Below are positions 54,206-62,821 of a DNA stretch of 64,000 bases, in pieces (position 1 is the stretch's first letter; the number at the start of each line of letters is the position of its first letter). The notes beneath the pieces were generated by a model. That model was not told the origin of the DNA and did no database searches. It saw only the letters and a list, made by a program, of their open reading frames with translations. The DNA lies in NCBI GenBank assembly GCA_009886625.1, contig QXZA01000024.1, positions 1 to 64,000 on the forward strand. The letters run 5' to 3'. Both the position numbers and the translations under genes were made by a program. The DNA comes from Flavobacteriaceae bacterium (GTDB taxonomy: Bacteria; Bacteroidota; Bacteroidia; Flavobacteriales; Flavobacteriaceae).

Positions 54206-55897
54206 ATGGAAACAAACTACGATGCAATAGTTGTTGGAACCGGAATTAGTGGAGGTTGGGCAGCAAAGGAACTCTGTGAAAAGGGTTTGAAAACCTTGGT
54301 CTTAGAACGAGGGCGAATGGTAAAACATGTTGAGGACTATCCCACTATGAACAATGACCCTTGGGACTATAAAAGCGGGGATGTAATCACTCAAGAGACC
54401 AGAAAAAATCAAGCGAAACAAAGTAGAACGAATTATACTACTATCGAGTCAAACAAACACTTTTTTGTTGATGACTTAAAACATCCTTATAACGAAACCA
54501 ATCGTTTTGATTGGATGCGAGGGTATCATGTAGGAGGACGTTCTTTAATGTGGGGAAGACAGAGTTATCGTTTGACAGACTTTGATTTTACTGCAAACCT
54601 TCAGGATGGAATCGCTGTCGATTGGCCTATCCGCTACAAAGATTTGGCTCCTTGGTATAATCATGTAGAAGAGTTTATTGGTGTCAGTGGAGAAAATGTT
54701 GGCTTACCTCAATTTCCTGACGGAAATTATTTAAAAGCCATGGAGATGAACTGTGTAGAAGATGTTTTAAAAACATCAATGAGCGAGAATTACCAAGATC
54801 GTATCTTAACGATGGGTAGAACAGCTCATATCACAGAAGGAACAAAACCAGGCTTGGGGAGAAGTAATTGTCAGTACAGAAATCGCTGTATGCGTGGATG
54901 TCCTTTTGGAGCTTACTTTAGTAGTAATTCTTCTACGCTTCCAACAGCAGAAGCTACTGGGAATATGACTTTGAGACCTAATTCTGTAGTTCATGAGGTA
55001 ATTTATGATGCTGACGCAAAACGCGCTACTGGAGTTCGAGTGATTGATTCAGAAACAAAAGAAGTCCATGAATTTAATGCAAAAGTGATCTTTTTGTGCG
55101 CTTCTGCAATTCCAACTACGTCTATATTGATGCAATCCAAATCGGATCGTTTTCCAAATGGTATGGGGAACGACTCTGGAGAGTTAGGGCATAACATCAT
55201 GGATCACCATTTAGGTGTAGGTGCATCAGGACGCTTTGATGGATTTGACGATAAATATTATACAGGAAGACGTCCTAACGGGGTTTATATTCCTCGTTTC
55301 AGAAATATTGGAGGAGATACTAATCGAAAAGATTTTACACGTGGATATGGTTACCAAGGCGGAGCTAGTAGAGGCAATTGGTCGGATTCTATCGCAGAGA
55401 TGGCCTATGGAGCTGCTTTTAAAGAAGCTGTAACAACTCCTGGTGATTGGAGATTAGGATTGGGTGGTTTTGGAGAGATTCTTCCTTATCATGATAATAA
55501 AATGACTTTGGATTACGAAAAGTTAGACCAGTGGGGACTCCCTACTGTAACTTTTGATGCAACAATCAAAGAGAATGAATTAAATATGCGTAAGGACATG
55601 CAACAACAAGCTGTTGAAATGTTAGAAAACGCAGGCTTTAAAGATGTAAAAGGATATGATGGTGATTATGCTATCGGATTAGGAATTCACGAAATGGGTT
55701 CTGCACGAATGGGAAGAGATCGTAAAACATCCGTCCTGAATGCAAACAATCAATTACATGATGTTCCAAATGTCTATGTAACTGATGGAGCAGCAATGAC
55801 CTCTGCTGGGAATGTAAATCCGTCCCTTACTTATATGGCATTGACGGCAAGAGCTGCAGATCATGCCGTTGAAGAATTAAAAAAAATGAATATTTAA
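54206..55897 (+). CDS. GMC oxidoreductase, sugar dehydrogenase catalytic subunit
   Basis: A 563-residue FAD enzyme. DAIVVGTGISGGWAAKELCE is the FAD-binding motif, and the active-site His (about 495, GIHEMGSARMG) and Asn (about 538, NVNPS) are in place. Between them NCQYRNRCMRGCPFG has a C-x5-C-x3-C triplet (Cys222, 228, 232) like the Fe-S-binding Cys cluster of FAD-glucose dehydrogenase and glucoside 3-dehydrogenase. No signal peptide is present; it is likely exported bound to the small subunit encoded 10 bases downstream. Oxidation of a sugar C3 hydroxyl is plausible but not proved. Confidence 0.92.
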   Translation: METNYDAIVVGTGISGGWAAKELCEKGLKTLVLERGRMVKHVEDYPTMNNDPWDYKSGDVITQETRKNQAKQSRTNYTTIESNKHFFVDDLKHPYNETNRFDWMRGYHVGGRSLMWGRQSYRLTDFDFTANLQDGIAVDWPIRYKDLAPWYNHVEEFIGVSGENVGLPQFPDGNYLKAMEMNCVEDVLKTSMSENYQDRILTMGRTAHITEGTKPGLGRSNCQYRNRCMRGCPFGAYFSSNSSTLPTAEATGNMTLRPNSVVHEVIYDADAKRATGVRVIDSETKEVHEFNAKVIFLCASAIPTTSILMQSKSDRFPNGMGNDSGELGHNIMDHHLGVGASGRFDGFDDKYYTGRRPNGVYIPRFRNIGGDTNRKDFTRGYGYQGGASRGNWSDSIAEMAYGAAFKEAVTTPGDWRLGLGGFGEILPYHDNKMTLDYEKLDQWGLPTVTFDATIKENELNMRKDMQQQAVEMLENAGFKDVKGYDGDYAIGLGIHEMGSARMGRDRKTSVLNANNQLHDVPNVYVTDGAAMTSAGNVNPSLTYMALTARAADHAVEELKKMNI

Positions 55898-55907
55898 AAG
55901 CATAGAA

Positions 55908-56483
55908 ATGGATAGAAGAAAAGCCTTAAGAAATATTGGTACTGGAATTGGTGCTATAGCAGTTACTCCCACAGTAATTAGTTTGTTTCAAAGTTGCCAA
56001 ACGGCAGCAAACTATTCCCCTGTATTTATTCCCATGGAGGATTTTAATATTATTTCCAATTTAATGGAATTGATTATTCCAAAGACAGAAATTCCTGGAG
56101 CAATAGAATTAAAATTGCCTGAATTTGCAGATGCCTATATTGATGCTGTTTGGAGTAAAAAACAAAAAGGAAGTTTTGCAGAAGCTTGGGGAGAATTTTT
56201 AGGTGCTAGTACTAAGGCAGCCGCTAAAGAAACGCCAAGTCAACTGAGTATTGCTGAATGGGATGCTCAACTAGCAAAGTATTTAAAGCCTGGCAATGAA
56301 ATTCCTTCTGGTGAAGAGGGTGCGGCCAAGTTTGCGCAAGAATTAAGAAGCTTGACGGTTAATGCGTTTAAAACTAATGAATTTATTGGAGAGAACGTGA
56401 TGGCTTACGCCCCAATTCCAGGTCAACAAAAGGGATGTGTTGATCTTATGGAAACCACTGGTGGTAAAGCTTGGTCTCTGTAG
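55908..56483 (+). CDS. Gluconate 2-dehydrogenase subunit 3-like small subunit
   Basis: A 191-residue subunit beginning MDRRKALRNIGTGIGAIAV, a twin-arginine signal, followed by a lipobox-like LFQSC. The mature region has PVFIPMEDFNIISNLMELI and IPKTEIPGAIE, the family signature of the small (gamma) subunit that stabilises and exports the FAD subunit. The Tat signal can carry the signal-less GMC subunit across the membrane as a pair. The two genes together form a membrane-anchored, cytochrome-linked dehydrogenase. Confidence 0.9.
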   Translation: MDRRKALRNIGTGIGAIAVTPTVISLFQSCQTAANYSPVFIPMEDFNIISNLMELIIPKTEIPGAIELKLPEFADAYIDAVWSKKQKGSFAEAWGEFLGASTKAAAKETPSQLSIAEWDAQLAKYLKPGNEIPSGEEGAAKFAQELRSLTVNAFKTNEFIGENVMAYAPIPGQQKGCVDLMETTGGKAWSL

Positions 56484-56972
56484 TATTCTTTTACCCTTGA
56501 CCAAAATAATCTCGTATCAGGAATAAATTAAATTTCACACCAATGGACAAAATCCAAATCCCTTCTAATCCATTGATATTAATGCCTTAACCAGAGACTA
56601 CTTTATAGTGGTTTCAGGGGGTTTTGTTTGGGGTTTGTGTGGATACGTGATGAGGATTAGTTTTTATCCAAAAACGTCTAAAATCACTCAAAAATGGTAA
56701 AAAACTCCAAAAATGAGTGAAAATTGATTAAAATGGACAAAAAAGAGTCAAAAAAATCTGTTTAGACTACAATTCCATATATTCTACAAGTATTTGTCCT
56801 CTTCTTTGTTAAGCCAATAATGATAGGGTTTAAGGAAAAATATGCATTTTCAAAATGACACAGGACTGACAAAAATTAAGACAATTGATTATCTTAATGC
56901 AGAGATAGGGGGTAAAAGGGGCGTACTTTTAAGATATATGCAAATAAACATGCAAATGAATAGGTAAAATCA
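56484..56972. other. Long intergenic region with short repeats, no gene seen
   Basis: 489 bases between two convergent genes hold no ORF I can support. CAAAAATG occurs twice (56689-56696 and 56708-56715), framed by CACTCA at 56685-56690 and TGAGTG at 56714-56719 as an inverted repeat. ATGCAAAT occurs twice near the end (56938-56945 and 56950-56957). A small hairpin sits at 56597-56612. The region is A-rich after 56665. It may include a decayed sequence or an uncharacterised RNA, but nothing is recognisable. Confidence 0.4.
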
Positions 56973-57452
56973 TTATAAAGTTCTCAAATACTCAGCAATA
57001 GAGCGGGCTTCGTCCTGACTAAGGTTCTGATTGAGCATCATCACATTGTTATATTCTTTAAGCAAGGCATTAGCGATTGGGTCATCCTTTAACATTTCTG
57101 TTGGGTTTAAAAGCATATTCATAACCCATTCTGGACTTCTTCTATCATAGATTCCTTGCATTGCTGGACCAATCAATTTCCTATTCGCCATATGGCAAGC
57201 GGTACATTTTTGTGTGAAGACAGCTTTTCCTTGATCCGCTAAGTCATTATCAATAGAACCACTAAAATCAACACTTTTAATGGGACCTATTCCTTTGTTG
57301 TCTAGATCAATAGGTACAGAGGATTCCCCAGCTGAATAGGCTTTTTTGTCTTCTTTTTGAGTTCGGTTGTATTCAAAACCTTTTTTCTTCTCCTCTGAAG
57401 AGCCACAACTCATTAAAAAGACGAGTCCAAAAAACAGTATAATTTTTTTCAT
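56973..57452 (-). CDS. Monohaem cytochrome c lipoprotein
   Basis: A 159-residue exported protein. The signal ends in the lipobox FLMSCGS, so it is lipid-anchored. After a charged linker (about 22-75) the haem c motif CTACH sits near residue 91, preceded by QGKAVFTQKC. A methionine of the NMMLNQNL or NMLLNP region is the probable sixth ligand. The ATG at 57452 is chosen because longer forms overlap the thioesterase gene and would lack a clear signal. It faces the GMC dehydrogenase genes and could accept their electrons. Confidence 0.85.
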   Translation of the reverse strand: MKKIILFFGLVFLMSCGSSEEKKKGFEYNRTQKEDKKAYSAGESSVPIDLDNKGIGPIKSVDFSGSIDNDLADQGKAVFTQKCTACHMANRKLIGPAMQGIYDRRSPEWVMNMLLNPTEMLKDDPIANALLKEYNNVMMLNQNLSQDEARSIAEYLRTL

Positions 57453-57508
57453 GTGATTAAATTTTGTTAAAAATAGAAAAAGAATAGATTTACAGGAAAA
57501 TTGAAGGC

Positions 57509-57988
57509 ATGTTTTTAAAAGAATTTGAAATCCGATGGAATGATTTGGATGCAAATAGACATTTAGCTAACGTTTCTTATTTAGCATATGCAGGAGAAAC
57601 GAGGATGACTTTTTTACAATCAATGGGAATTTCATATCAAACGTTGATTGAACTGGGAATAGGCCCCATTGTATTTTATGAGCATCTTTATTATTTTAAA
57701 GAAGCTTTGCCTGGCCAGAAAATTAGAGTATCGGTGTCTCTTGCTGGGATGAGTAAAGGGGGAACATTCTTTGAATTCGAGCACAATTATTATGACGAAA
57801 AAGGGACTAATCTCGCACGTTGTGAAATGATGGGCGCTTGGATGAATCTGAAAACTAGAAAATTAGCAGAACTTCCCTCTACTTTACTTTCTCAATTCGA
57901 AGAAGCAAATAAATCAGTAAATTACAAGAAACTCACAACCAAAGACACTCGAAAATGGAATAAAATTCCAAAAGATTTAAACTTATAA
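57509..57988 (+). CDS. Acyl-CoA thioesterase, hotdog fold (4HBT)
   Basis: A 159-residue protein of the 4-hydroxybenzoyl-CoA thioesterase-like family. EFEIRWNDLDANRHLANVSYLAYAG is the first half of the hotdog fold, with the Asp-based active-site motif WNDLDANRHLAN. It then continues HLYYFKEALPGQKIRVSV and KGTNLARCEMMGAW. It probably hydrolyses an acyl-CoA, but the substrate is unknown. It is divergent from the cytochrome c gene and lies 7 bases before the peptidase gene. Confidence 0.85.
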   Translation: MFLKEFEIRWNDLDANRHLANVSYLAYAGETRMTFLQSMGISYQTLIELGIGPIVFYEHLYYFKEALPGQKIRVSVSLAGMSKGGTFFEFEHNYYDEKGTNLARCEMMGAWMNLKTRKLAELPSTLLSQFEEANKSVNYKKLTTKDTRKWNKIPKDLNL

Positions 57989-57995
57989 CGCTACT

Positions 57996-59285
57996 ATGAT
58001 TTACAAATTCCCACTTTTTCTTATCCTTTTGAGTTTTACTCAACTGACCTTAGGTCAAGAAACCCCGACCATAGAAAAGCAATACATTAAAGCCATTGAA
58101 AAACTAGCAAAAAACAAGAAGGTGCAAAAGGCATTTGAGTATATTAAAGAGATGGACTCCACAACAATGAAGCGTCACATTGAATTGACTGAAATTGAAG
58201 CGCCTCCTTTTAAAGAAGAAAAACGGGCTCTTGTGTATGCAGATTATTTTAGAACCTTGGGATTAGATTCTGTTTGGATTGATGAAGTTGGAAATGTATT
58301 AGGATTATATAAGGGATCTGAAGGGCAACGAACTGTTGCATTGGATGCACATTTGGACACTGTATTTCCAGAAGGAACAGATGTAAAGGTTCGGGTTAAA
58401 AATGACACTCTTTTTGCACCGGGTATTGGAGACGATACAAGGGCATTAAGTATGCTATTAACCATTATTGAGTCAATGAAAACCACAAACATTCAGCCTA
58501 AAGACAATATCTTATTTGTGGGAACTGTAGGGGAAGAAGGCTTGGGGGATTTGAGAGGTGTAAAACACCTTTTTAGAGACAACGGTCCTCAAATTGATAG
58601 TTGGATTGCTATAGATGGAGGTGAAATTGGACGAGTAAACAATAAAGGCTTGGGATCGTACCGATATCGAGTCACATTTAAAGGCCCAGGAGGACATTCT
58701 TGGGGCGCTTTTGGATTAGCTAATCCTCATCATGCACTTGGAAAAGCCATAAGTCATTTTGTAGCGGCAGCAGATGTCTATACAGCCGAGGGACCTAAAA
58801 CCAGTTATAATGTAGGTGTTATCTCCGGAGGAACATCCATCAACTCTATTCCTTTTGAATCAATTATGGAAATTGACATTCGATCTATAGACCCCTCTCG
58901 CCTCGATACAATGGAGACCTTGTTGGAGGAAGCTTTAAATAAAGCTTTAACCCACCAAAATGGTATAAAACGTCAAGGACCTAACTTGACTGTTTCAATA
59001 GATAAAATTGGAAACCGTCCTTCTGGTGAACTATCAGATTCACTTCCCTTGATTCAAAGGGTACTTGCAGCTACCTCTCATTTTGGAGCGAAACCCTATC
59101 TTACAAGGGGTTCTACAGATTCTAACATCCCAATTGCCAAAGGAATTCCTGCAGTTACCATTGGACGTGGAGGAAAAGGAGGGAAAGCTCATTCGTTAGA
59201 TGAGTGGTGGTTGAATGATGAGGGATATAAAGCTATTCAACTGGCAATGCTTATTGTTTTATCTGAATCACAGCTAGTTAAATAA
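57996..59285 (+). CDS. M20 family metallopeptidase, exported
   Basis: A 429-residue secreted di-zinc peptidase. The first 20 residues (ending LTLGQE) form a signal peptide. ALDAHLDTVFPEG supplies the first His and Asp ligands, GIGDDTRALSMLLT the bridging Asp, VGEEGLGDLRG the catalytic Glu pair, and GGKAHSLDEW the last His. The dimerisation (lid) domain lies at about 205-330. It resembles peptidase T and other M20/M25/M40 aminopeptidases. Its substrate is probably a short peptide in the periplasm. Confidence 0.9.
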   Translation: MIYKFPLFLILLSFTQLTLGQETPTIEKQYIKAIEKLAKNKKVQKAFEYIKEMDSTTMKRHIELTEIEAPPFKEEKRALVYADYFRTLGLDSVWIDEVGNVLGLYKGSEGQRTVALDAHLDTVFPEGTDVKVRVKNDTLFAPGIGDDTRALSMLLTIIESMKTTNIQPKDNILFVGTVGEEGLGDLRGVKHLFRDNGPQIDSWIAIDGGEIGRVNNKGLGSYRYRVTFKGPGGHSWGAFGLANPHHALGKAISHFVAAADVYTAEGPKTSYNVGVISGGTSINSIPFESIMEIDIRSIDPSRLDTMETLLEEALNKALTHQNGIKRQGPNLTVSIDKIGNRPSGELSDSLPLIQRVLAATSHFGAKPYLTRGSTDSNIPIAKGIPAVTIGRGGKGGKAHSLDEWWLNDEGYKAIQLAMLIVLSESQLVK

Positions 59286-59379
59286 TAAAGTATCCCAAAC
59301 TTTTAATTCGGAAAGTAGGCGTACTGAGTTATTTTATTTAGATTTAAATACCTAAACCTTTTAATATGCAAAACAAAAT

Positions 59380-59511
59380 GTAGATGCAATTCTCAATCGT
59401 ATCCAACGTGAGAAAGGTTCTTCAGGTTTTATGCCAAGAAACGAAAACAAATTGTCTGATGAGGATATTGCATTGATACAGCAATGGAAAGACGATGGAT
59501 TATTTAATTAA
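59380..59511 (+). pseudogene. Remnant of a cytochrome c gene (C-terminal piece)
   Basis: An open frame without a start codon encodes 43 residues, VDAILNRIQREKGSSGFMPR followed by a stretch ending IALIQQWKDDGLFN and a stop at 59509-59511. This closely resembles the last helix region of flavobacterial c-type cytochromes: RI...GSSGFMP with the axial Met, then KLSDEDIALIQQW. Upstream the frame has stop codons within about 10 codons and no CxxCH haem motif. The rest of the gene has therefore been lost. I treat it as a degraded gene. Confidence 0.7.
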
Positions 59512-59547
59512 CTAGTTTTTGGTGTATGTAAATTAATACAAGTGGTA

Positions 59548-60447
59548 TTAACCTTTTTTAATAGTAATTTTTTTAGACACCAAATACACTCCAAGAAAAA
59601 CCAATAAACAGGCAGAAATTTTCACAGCATCTAAAGTATCATTTCCAGTAAAAACAGCATAAACTATGGTAATTAAAGGTTGGAGATAGGTAAAAGCTCC
59701 AATAGTGGTTGCAGCTAAAGTTTTAAGTGCATATACGTTCAGCATATAGGTCAAAAAAGTTGTCCCTATGATGACAAATCCCATACGCCAAATTGCATCA
59801 AGAGGCAGCATACTCCAAGAAACAGCACTAGCCTCTGGATAGGTAATGGGAAAAGTTAAAAAGAAACCCAACAAAAACATCCATTTCATTAAAGTTACTG
59901 TGTTATATTTTTTTGTTAGCGGCTTTACAACAACCAAATAAGCTCCAAAACTAATTGAATTAATTAACATCATGGAGTTACCTAAAGGAACATTAGGGGC
60001 ATTACTTACTTGAGATGCATTACCATATAAAATTAAAAGTAGGGCTCCAGAAAACCCTAATGTGATTCCCAAAAATTTGAGGTTAGTAAGCTTCTCTTTA
60101 AGAAAAAAAGCAGAAAGAATTAAAATAATAATAGGTGTCAGGGTCACAATCACGCCGCTATTAATGGGTGTAGAAAGCTGTAGGCCTTTAAAAAACATGA
60201 GCATATTGATACACATTCCCAAAAGGGCACCCAAGAAAATTCGCAGATAATCTTTGCGTTCTATTTTTTCTTTAGGAGTAAAGAGGCTAACCGTCCAAAA
60301 GAGGATGGCAGCACCTAGAACACGCAACATGATAAATCCAAAAGCACCAATATAATGTGGCATAACAACCTTAGCAATGGTGTGATTCATTCCGTAAATG
60401 GTAGTTGCACCCAGTGCTGCAAAAAGTGCGAGGACTCTACTATTCAT
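59548..60447 (-). CDS. EamA/DMT family transporter
   Basis: A 299-residue membrane protein with ten predicted helices in two EamA repeats. FAALGATTIYGMNHTIAKVV at the N-terminus and LGITLGFSGALLLILYG plus LACLLVFLGVYLVS (as SACLLVFLGVYLVS) are family features. These exporters carry amino acids, metabolites or drugs; the substrate is unknown. The ATG at 60447 is chosen because it overlaps the arsC-like gene by 8 bases, a common operon joint. Confidence 0.85.
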   Translation of the reverse strand: MNSRVLALFAALGATTIYGMNHTIAKVVMPHYIGAFGFIMLRVLGAAILFWTVSLFTPKEKIERKDYLRIFLGALLGMCINMLMFFKGLQLSTPINSGVIVTLTPIIILILSAFFLKEKLTNLKFLGITLGFSGALLLILYGNASQVSNAPNVPLGNSMMLINSISFGAYLVVVKPLTKKYNTVTLMKWMFLLGFFLTFPITYPEASAVSWSMLPLDAIWRMGFVIIGTTFLTYMLNVYALKTLAATTIGAFTYLQPLITIVYAVFTGNDTLDAVKISACLLVFLGVYLVSKKITIKKG

Positions 60448-60793
60448 CAATAAAGGCTTTGGCCTCAGCAATTACTTTAGCGGTGTTTCCAACAAACAAT
60501 TTAGAATCGTAAAGCAATACCGGGCGTTTCAAAAAAGTATAATGCTCAAGCAATAGGGCTTTAAAATCTCCCTCAGATAACACTTGTTCTTTTAGGTTTC
60601 TCTGTTTATAAAGTTGTGCTCGTTTACTAAAAAGTGCTTCGTAACTCCCCGCTAGAGAATGTAGTTGTTCCAATTGAGATGCTGTTAATGGACTTTTTTT
60701 AATATCAATTTGTGTTACACTTGAATCAAGTTTAAGTTCAGCTTGAATTCGTTTACAGCTGTCACAGCTACTCAAAAAATAAAAAACACGCAT
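60440..60793 (-). CDS. ArsC/Spx-like thioredoxin-fold protein
   Basis: A 117-residue protein of the arsenate reductase family. YFLSSCDSCKRIQAEL gives the CxxC motif at the N-terminal end of the first helix, and FLKRPVLLYDSKLFVG is the conserved cis-Pro region. Arsenate reductases of the ArsC (grx) class keep one Cys here and bind with Arg residues; Spx and YfgD relatives use a CxxC. The CxxC here leans toward the Spx or YffB side. No ars operon is nearby. The next gene on the strand is an EamA transporter. Confidence 0.78.
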   Translation of the reverse strand: MRVFYFLSSCDSCKRIQAELKLDSSVTQIDIKKSPLTASQLEQLHSLAGSYEALFSKRAQLYKQRNLKEQVLSEGDFKALLLEHYTFLKRPVLLYDSKLFVGNTAKVIAEAKAFIDE

Positions 60794-60904
60794 TTTAGAT
60801 TATTTAGGTTACAAAGAAAAATGATTTTTATTGAAAAACAGGCGTTTTGCATAAAATCAAATATCTTTACAGCGATTTCGCATGCCCCAAGAAAACAAGT
60901 AAAA

Positions 60905-62056
60905 ATGAAAGAAAAGTTACATTTCAATAGCGCAACCATTCACGGAGGACAAGAGCCTGACAAAGCATATGGGGCAGTAATGCCGCCTATTTACCAAACC
61001 TCAACTTATGCGCAAACCACCCCAGGAGGGCACAAAGGGTTTGAGTACAGTAGAACTCATAATCCTACACGCCAAGCGCTTGAAAAATCTTTGGCAAGTA
61101 TAGAAGCTGGAAAATATGGTTTTGCTTTTGGTTCAGGTTTAGCCGCTATGGATGCGGTATTAAAACTATTGAAACCTGGAGATGAAATTATATCAACCGA
61201 TGATTTATATGGCGGTTCTTACAGACTTTTTACTAAAATTTTTGAAGACTTTGGATTAAAATTCCACTTTGTTGGAATGGATGATCCAAAAAACATAGCT
61301 TCTTTGATCAATAAGAACACTAAATTAATTTGGGTGGAAACACCAACCAATCCCATGATGAATGTTATTGATATTCAAGCGATCTCTTCTTTGGCAAAAG
61401 AGCACGAAGTTTTAGTTGCCGTTGATAATACATTTGCTTCACCTTATCTCCAACAGCCACTTGCATTGGGAGCTGATATTGTAATGCATTCTGCTACTAA
61501 ATATTTAGCGGGACATTCCGATGTTGTTTTAGGGTCTTTGGTGGTTGAAGATAAAGAGCTTGCAGAGCGCATTGGATTTATTCAAAATGCAAGCGGTGCA
61601 GTGTGCGGCCCCATGGATAGTTTTTTAACACTCAGAGGAATAAAAACACTACACGTTAGGATGCAACGACATTGTGAAAATGCTACAGCAATTGCAATGT
61701 ATTTAAAAAAACATCCAAAAATAGAAAAAGTGTATTGGCCTGGATTTGAGGACCATCCCAATCATGCTGTTGCAAAAGCCCAGATGACAGATTTTGGTGG
61801 CATGCTATCCTTTGTAACAAAGGGAGCTGATTATAATGCCGCAATAAAAATTGTGGAGCAATTAAAATTATTTACCCTAGCTGAATCTCTGGGAGGTGTT
61901 GAAAGTTTGGCAGGACATCCAGCCAGTATGACCCATGCCTCTATCCCAAAAGAAATAAGAGAAAAAAGTGGTGTAGTAGATGCATTGATTCGTTTGAGTA
62001 TTGGTATTGAGGATGTACGAGATTTAATTGCAGATTTAGAACAAGCCATAGGATAA
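60905..62056 (+). CDS. metB: Trans-sulfuration PLP enzyme (cystathionine gamma-synthase/lyase)
   Basis: A 384-residue Cys/Met-metabolism PLP enzyme. PPIYQTSTYAQTTPGGHKGFEYSRTHNPTRQ (N-terminal signature; positions about 26-56), DDLYGGSYRLF, AVDNTFASPYLQQPLALGAD with the Asp, and HSATKYLAGHSD with the PLP-binding Lys are all intact. Gamma-synthase and gamma-lyase cannot be separated by eye. Synthase would serve methionine synthesis, lyase cysteine formation. I chose the ATG at 60905 over one 162 bases upstream that lies across the opposite gene. It is 2 bases before lpxH. Confidence 0.85.
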   Translation: MKEKLHFNSATIHGGQEPDKAYGAVMPPIYQTSTYAQTTPGGHKGFEYSRTHNPTRQALEKSLASIEAGKYGFAFGSGLAAMDAVLKLLKPGDEIISTDDLYGGSYRLFTKIFEDFGLKFHFVGMDDPKNIASLINKNTKLIWVETPTNPMMNVIDIQAISSLAKEHEVLVAVDNTFASPYLQQPLALGADIVMHSATKYLAGHSDVVLGSLVVEDKELAERIGFIQNASGAVCGPMDSFLTLRGIKTLHVRMQRHCENATAIAMYLKKHPKIEKVYWPGFEDHPNHAVAKAQMTDFGGMLSFVTKGADYNAAIKIVEQLKLFTLAESLGGVESLAGHPASMTHASIPKEIREKSGVVDALIRLSIGIEDVRDLIADLEQAIG

Positions 62057-62058
62057 GA

Positions 62059-62820
62059 ATGAAGCTGGCTAAAAACAAAAACATATATTTTGCTTCCGAC
62101 CAGCATTTTGGCGCCCCTACCCGAGAGGCCAGTAAAGTGCGTGAAACGGTTTTTTTGAAGTGGTTGAATCATATTCAAAACGATGCATCAGCTTTGTTTT
62201 TAGTAGGAGATTTATTTGATTTTTGGTTTGAATACAAAACAGTAGTTCCCAAAGGCTTTGTCCGAATATTAGGAAAGCTTGCCGAGTTTGTGGATCAAGG
62301 AATTCAAGTTCATTTTTTTGTAGGGAATCATGATTTGTGGATGAAAGATTATTTTGAAACAGAATTAGGAATTCCTGTTTATCATAAACCAAAAGAATTT
62401 ATTCTTGAAAACACTCATTTTTTTATTGGACATGGAGATGGACTAGGACCAAAGGATATCGGTTATAAGCGAATGAAAAAAATATTCACCAACCCCTTAG
62501 CAAAAAGACTTTTTCAAGCGCTTCATCCCGATTGGGGGGTCAAGTTAGGGCAGTATTTTTCTGTTAAAAATAAACTGCTTTCGGGCTCAGATGACATTTC
62601 TTTTTTAGGAGATAAAAATGAATGGTTAGCCTTGTATACTAAAAGGAAACTAGAACAAAAACATTTCGACTATTTTATTTTTGGGCATCGCCATCTTCCC
62701 ATGGAAATTAAATTAAATGAAAAGGCTACCTATGTGAATTTAGGAGATTGGATTACTCACTTTACCTATGGAATGTTTAATGGAAAAAAAGTTGTCTTAA
62801 AAAAATGGGAAACTTCCTGA
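62059..62820 (+). CDS. lpxH: UDP-2,3-diacylglucosamine pyrophosphatase
   Basis: LpxH removes UMP from UDP-2,3-diacylglucosamine in lipid A synthesis. The 253-residue calcineurin-like phosphoesterase has the di-metal motifs FASDQHFG, LVGDLFDFWFEY, VGNHDLWM, FIGHGDGLGP and FGHRHLP in order. The Bacteroidota type with GDLFDFWFEY is typical. It shares an operon with the trans-sulfuration gene (2-base gap) and hflX (1-base gap). Confidence 0.94.
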   Translation: MKLAKNKNIYFASDQHFGAPTREASKVRETVFLKWLNHIQNDASALFLVGDLFDFWFEYKTVVPKGFVRILGKLAEFVDQGIQVHFFVGNHDLWMKDYFETELGIPVYHKPKEFILENTHFFIGHGDGLGPKDIGYKRMKKIFTNPLAKRLFQALHPDWGVKLGQYFSVKNKLLSGSDDISFLGDKNEWLALYTKRKLEQKHFDYFIFGHRHLPMEIKLNEKATYVNLGDWITHFTYGMFNGKKVVLKKWETS

Positions 62821-62821
62821 T

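Noticed and set aside
57452-57554. A longer N-terminus for the cytochrome c gene
   Set aside because: The extra 34 residues would overlap the thioesterase gene and do not form a signal peptide, whereas the internal Met gives a proper lipoprotein signal.
60440-60793. An arsenic resistance operon
   Set aside because: Only an ArsC/Spx-like protein with CxxC is present; there is no ArsR, ArsB or Acr3 gene, and the neighbour is a general EamA transporter.
60743-60905. A longer N-terminus for the trans-sulfuration enzyme
   Set aside because: The extra 54 residues cross the opposite arsC-like gene start and resemble no known domain. The family begins near residue 55.
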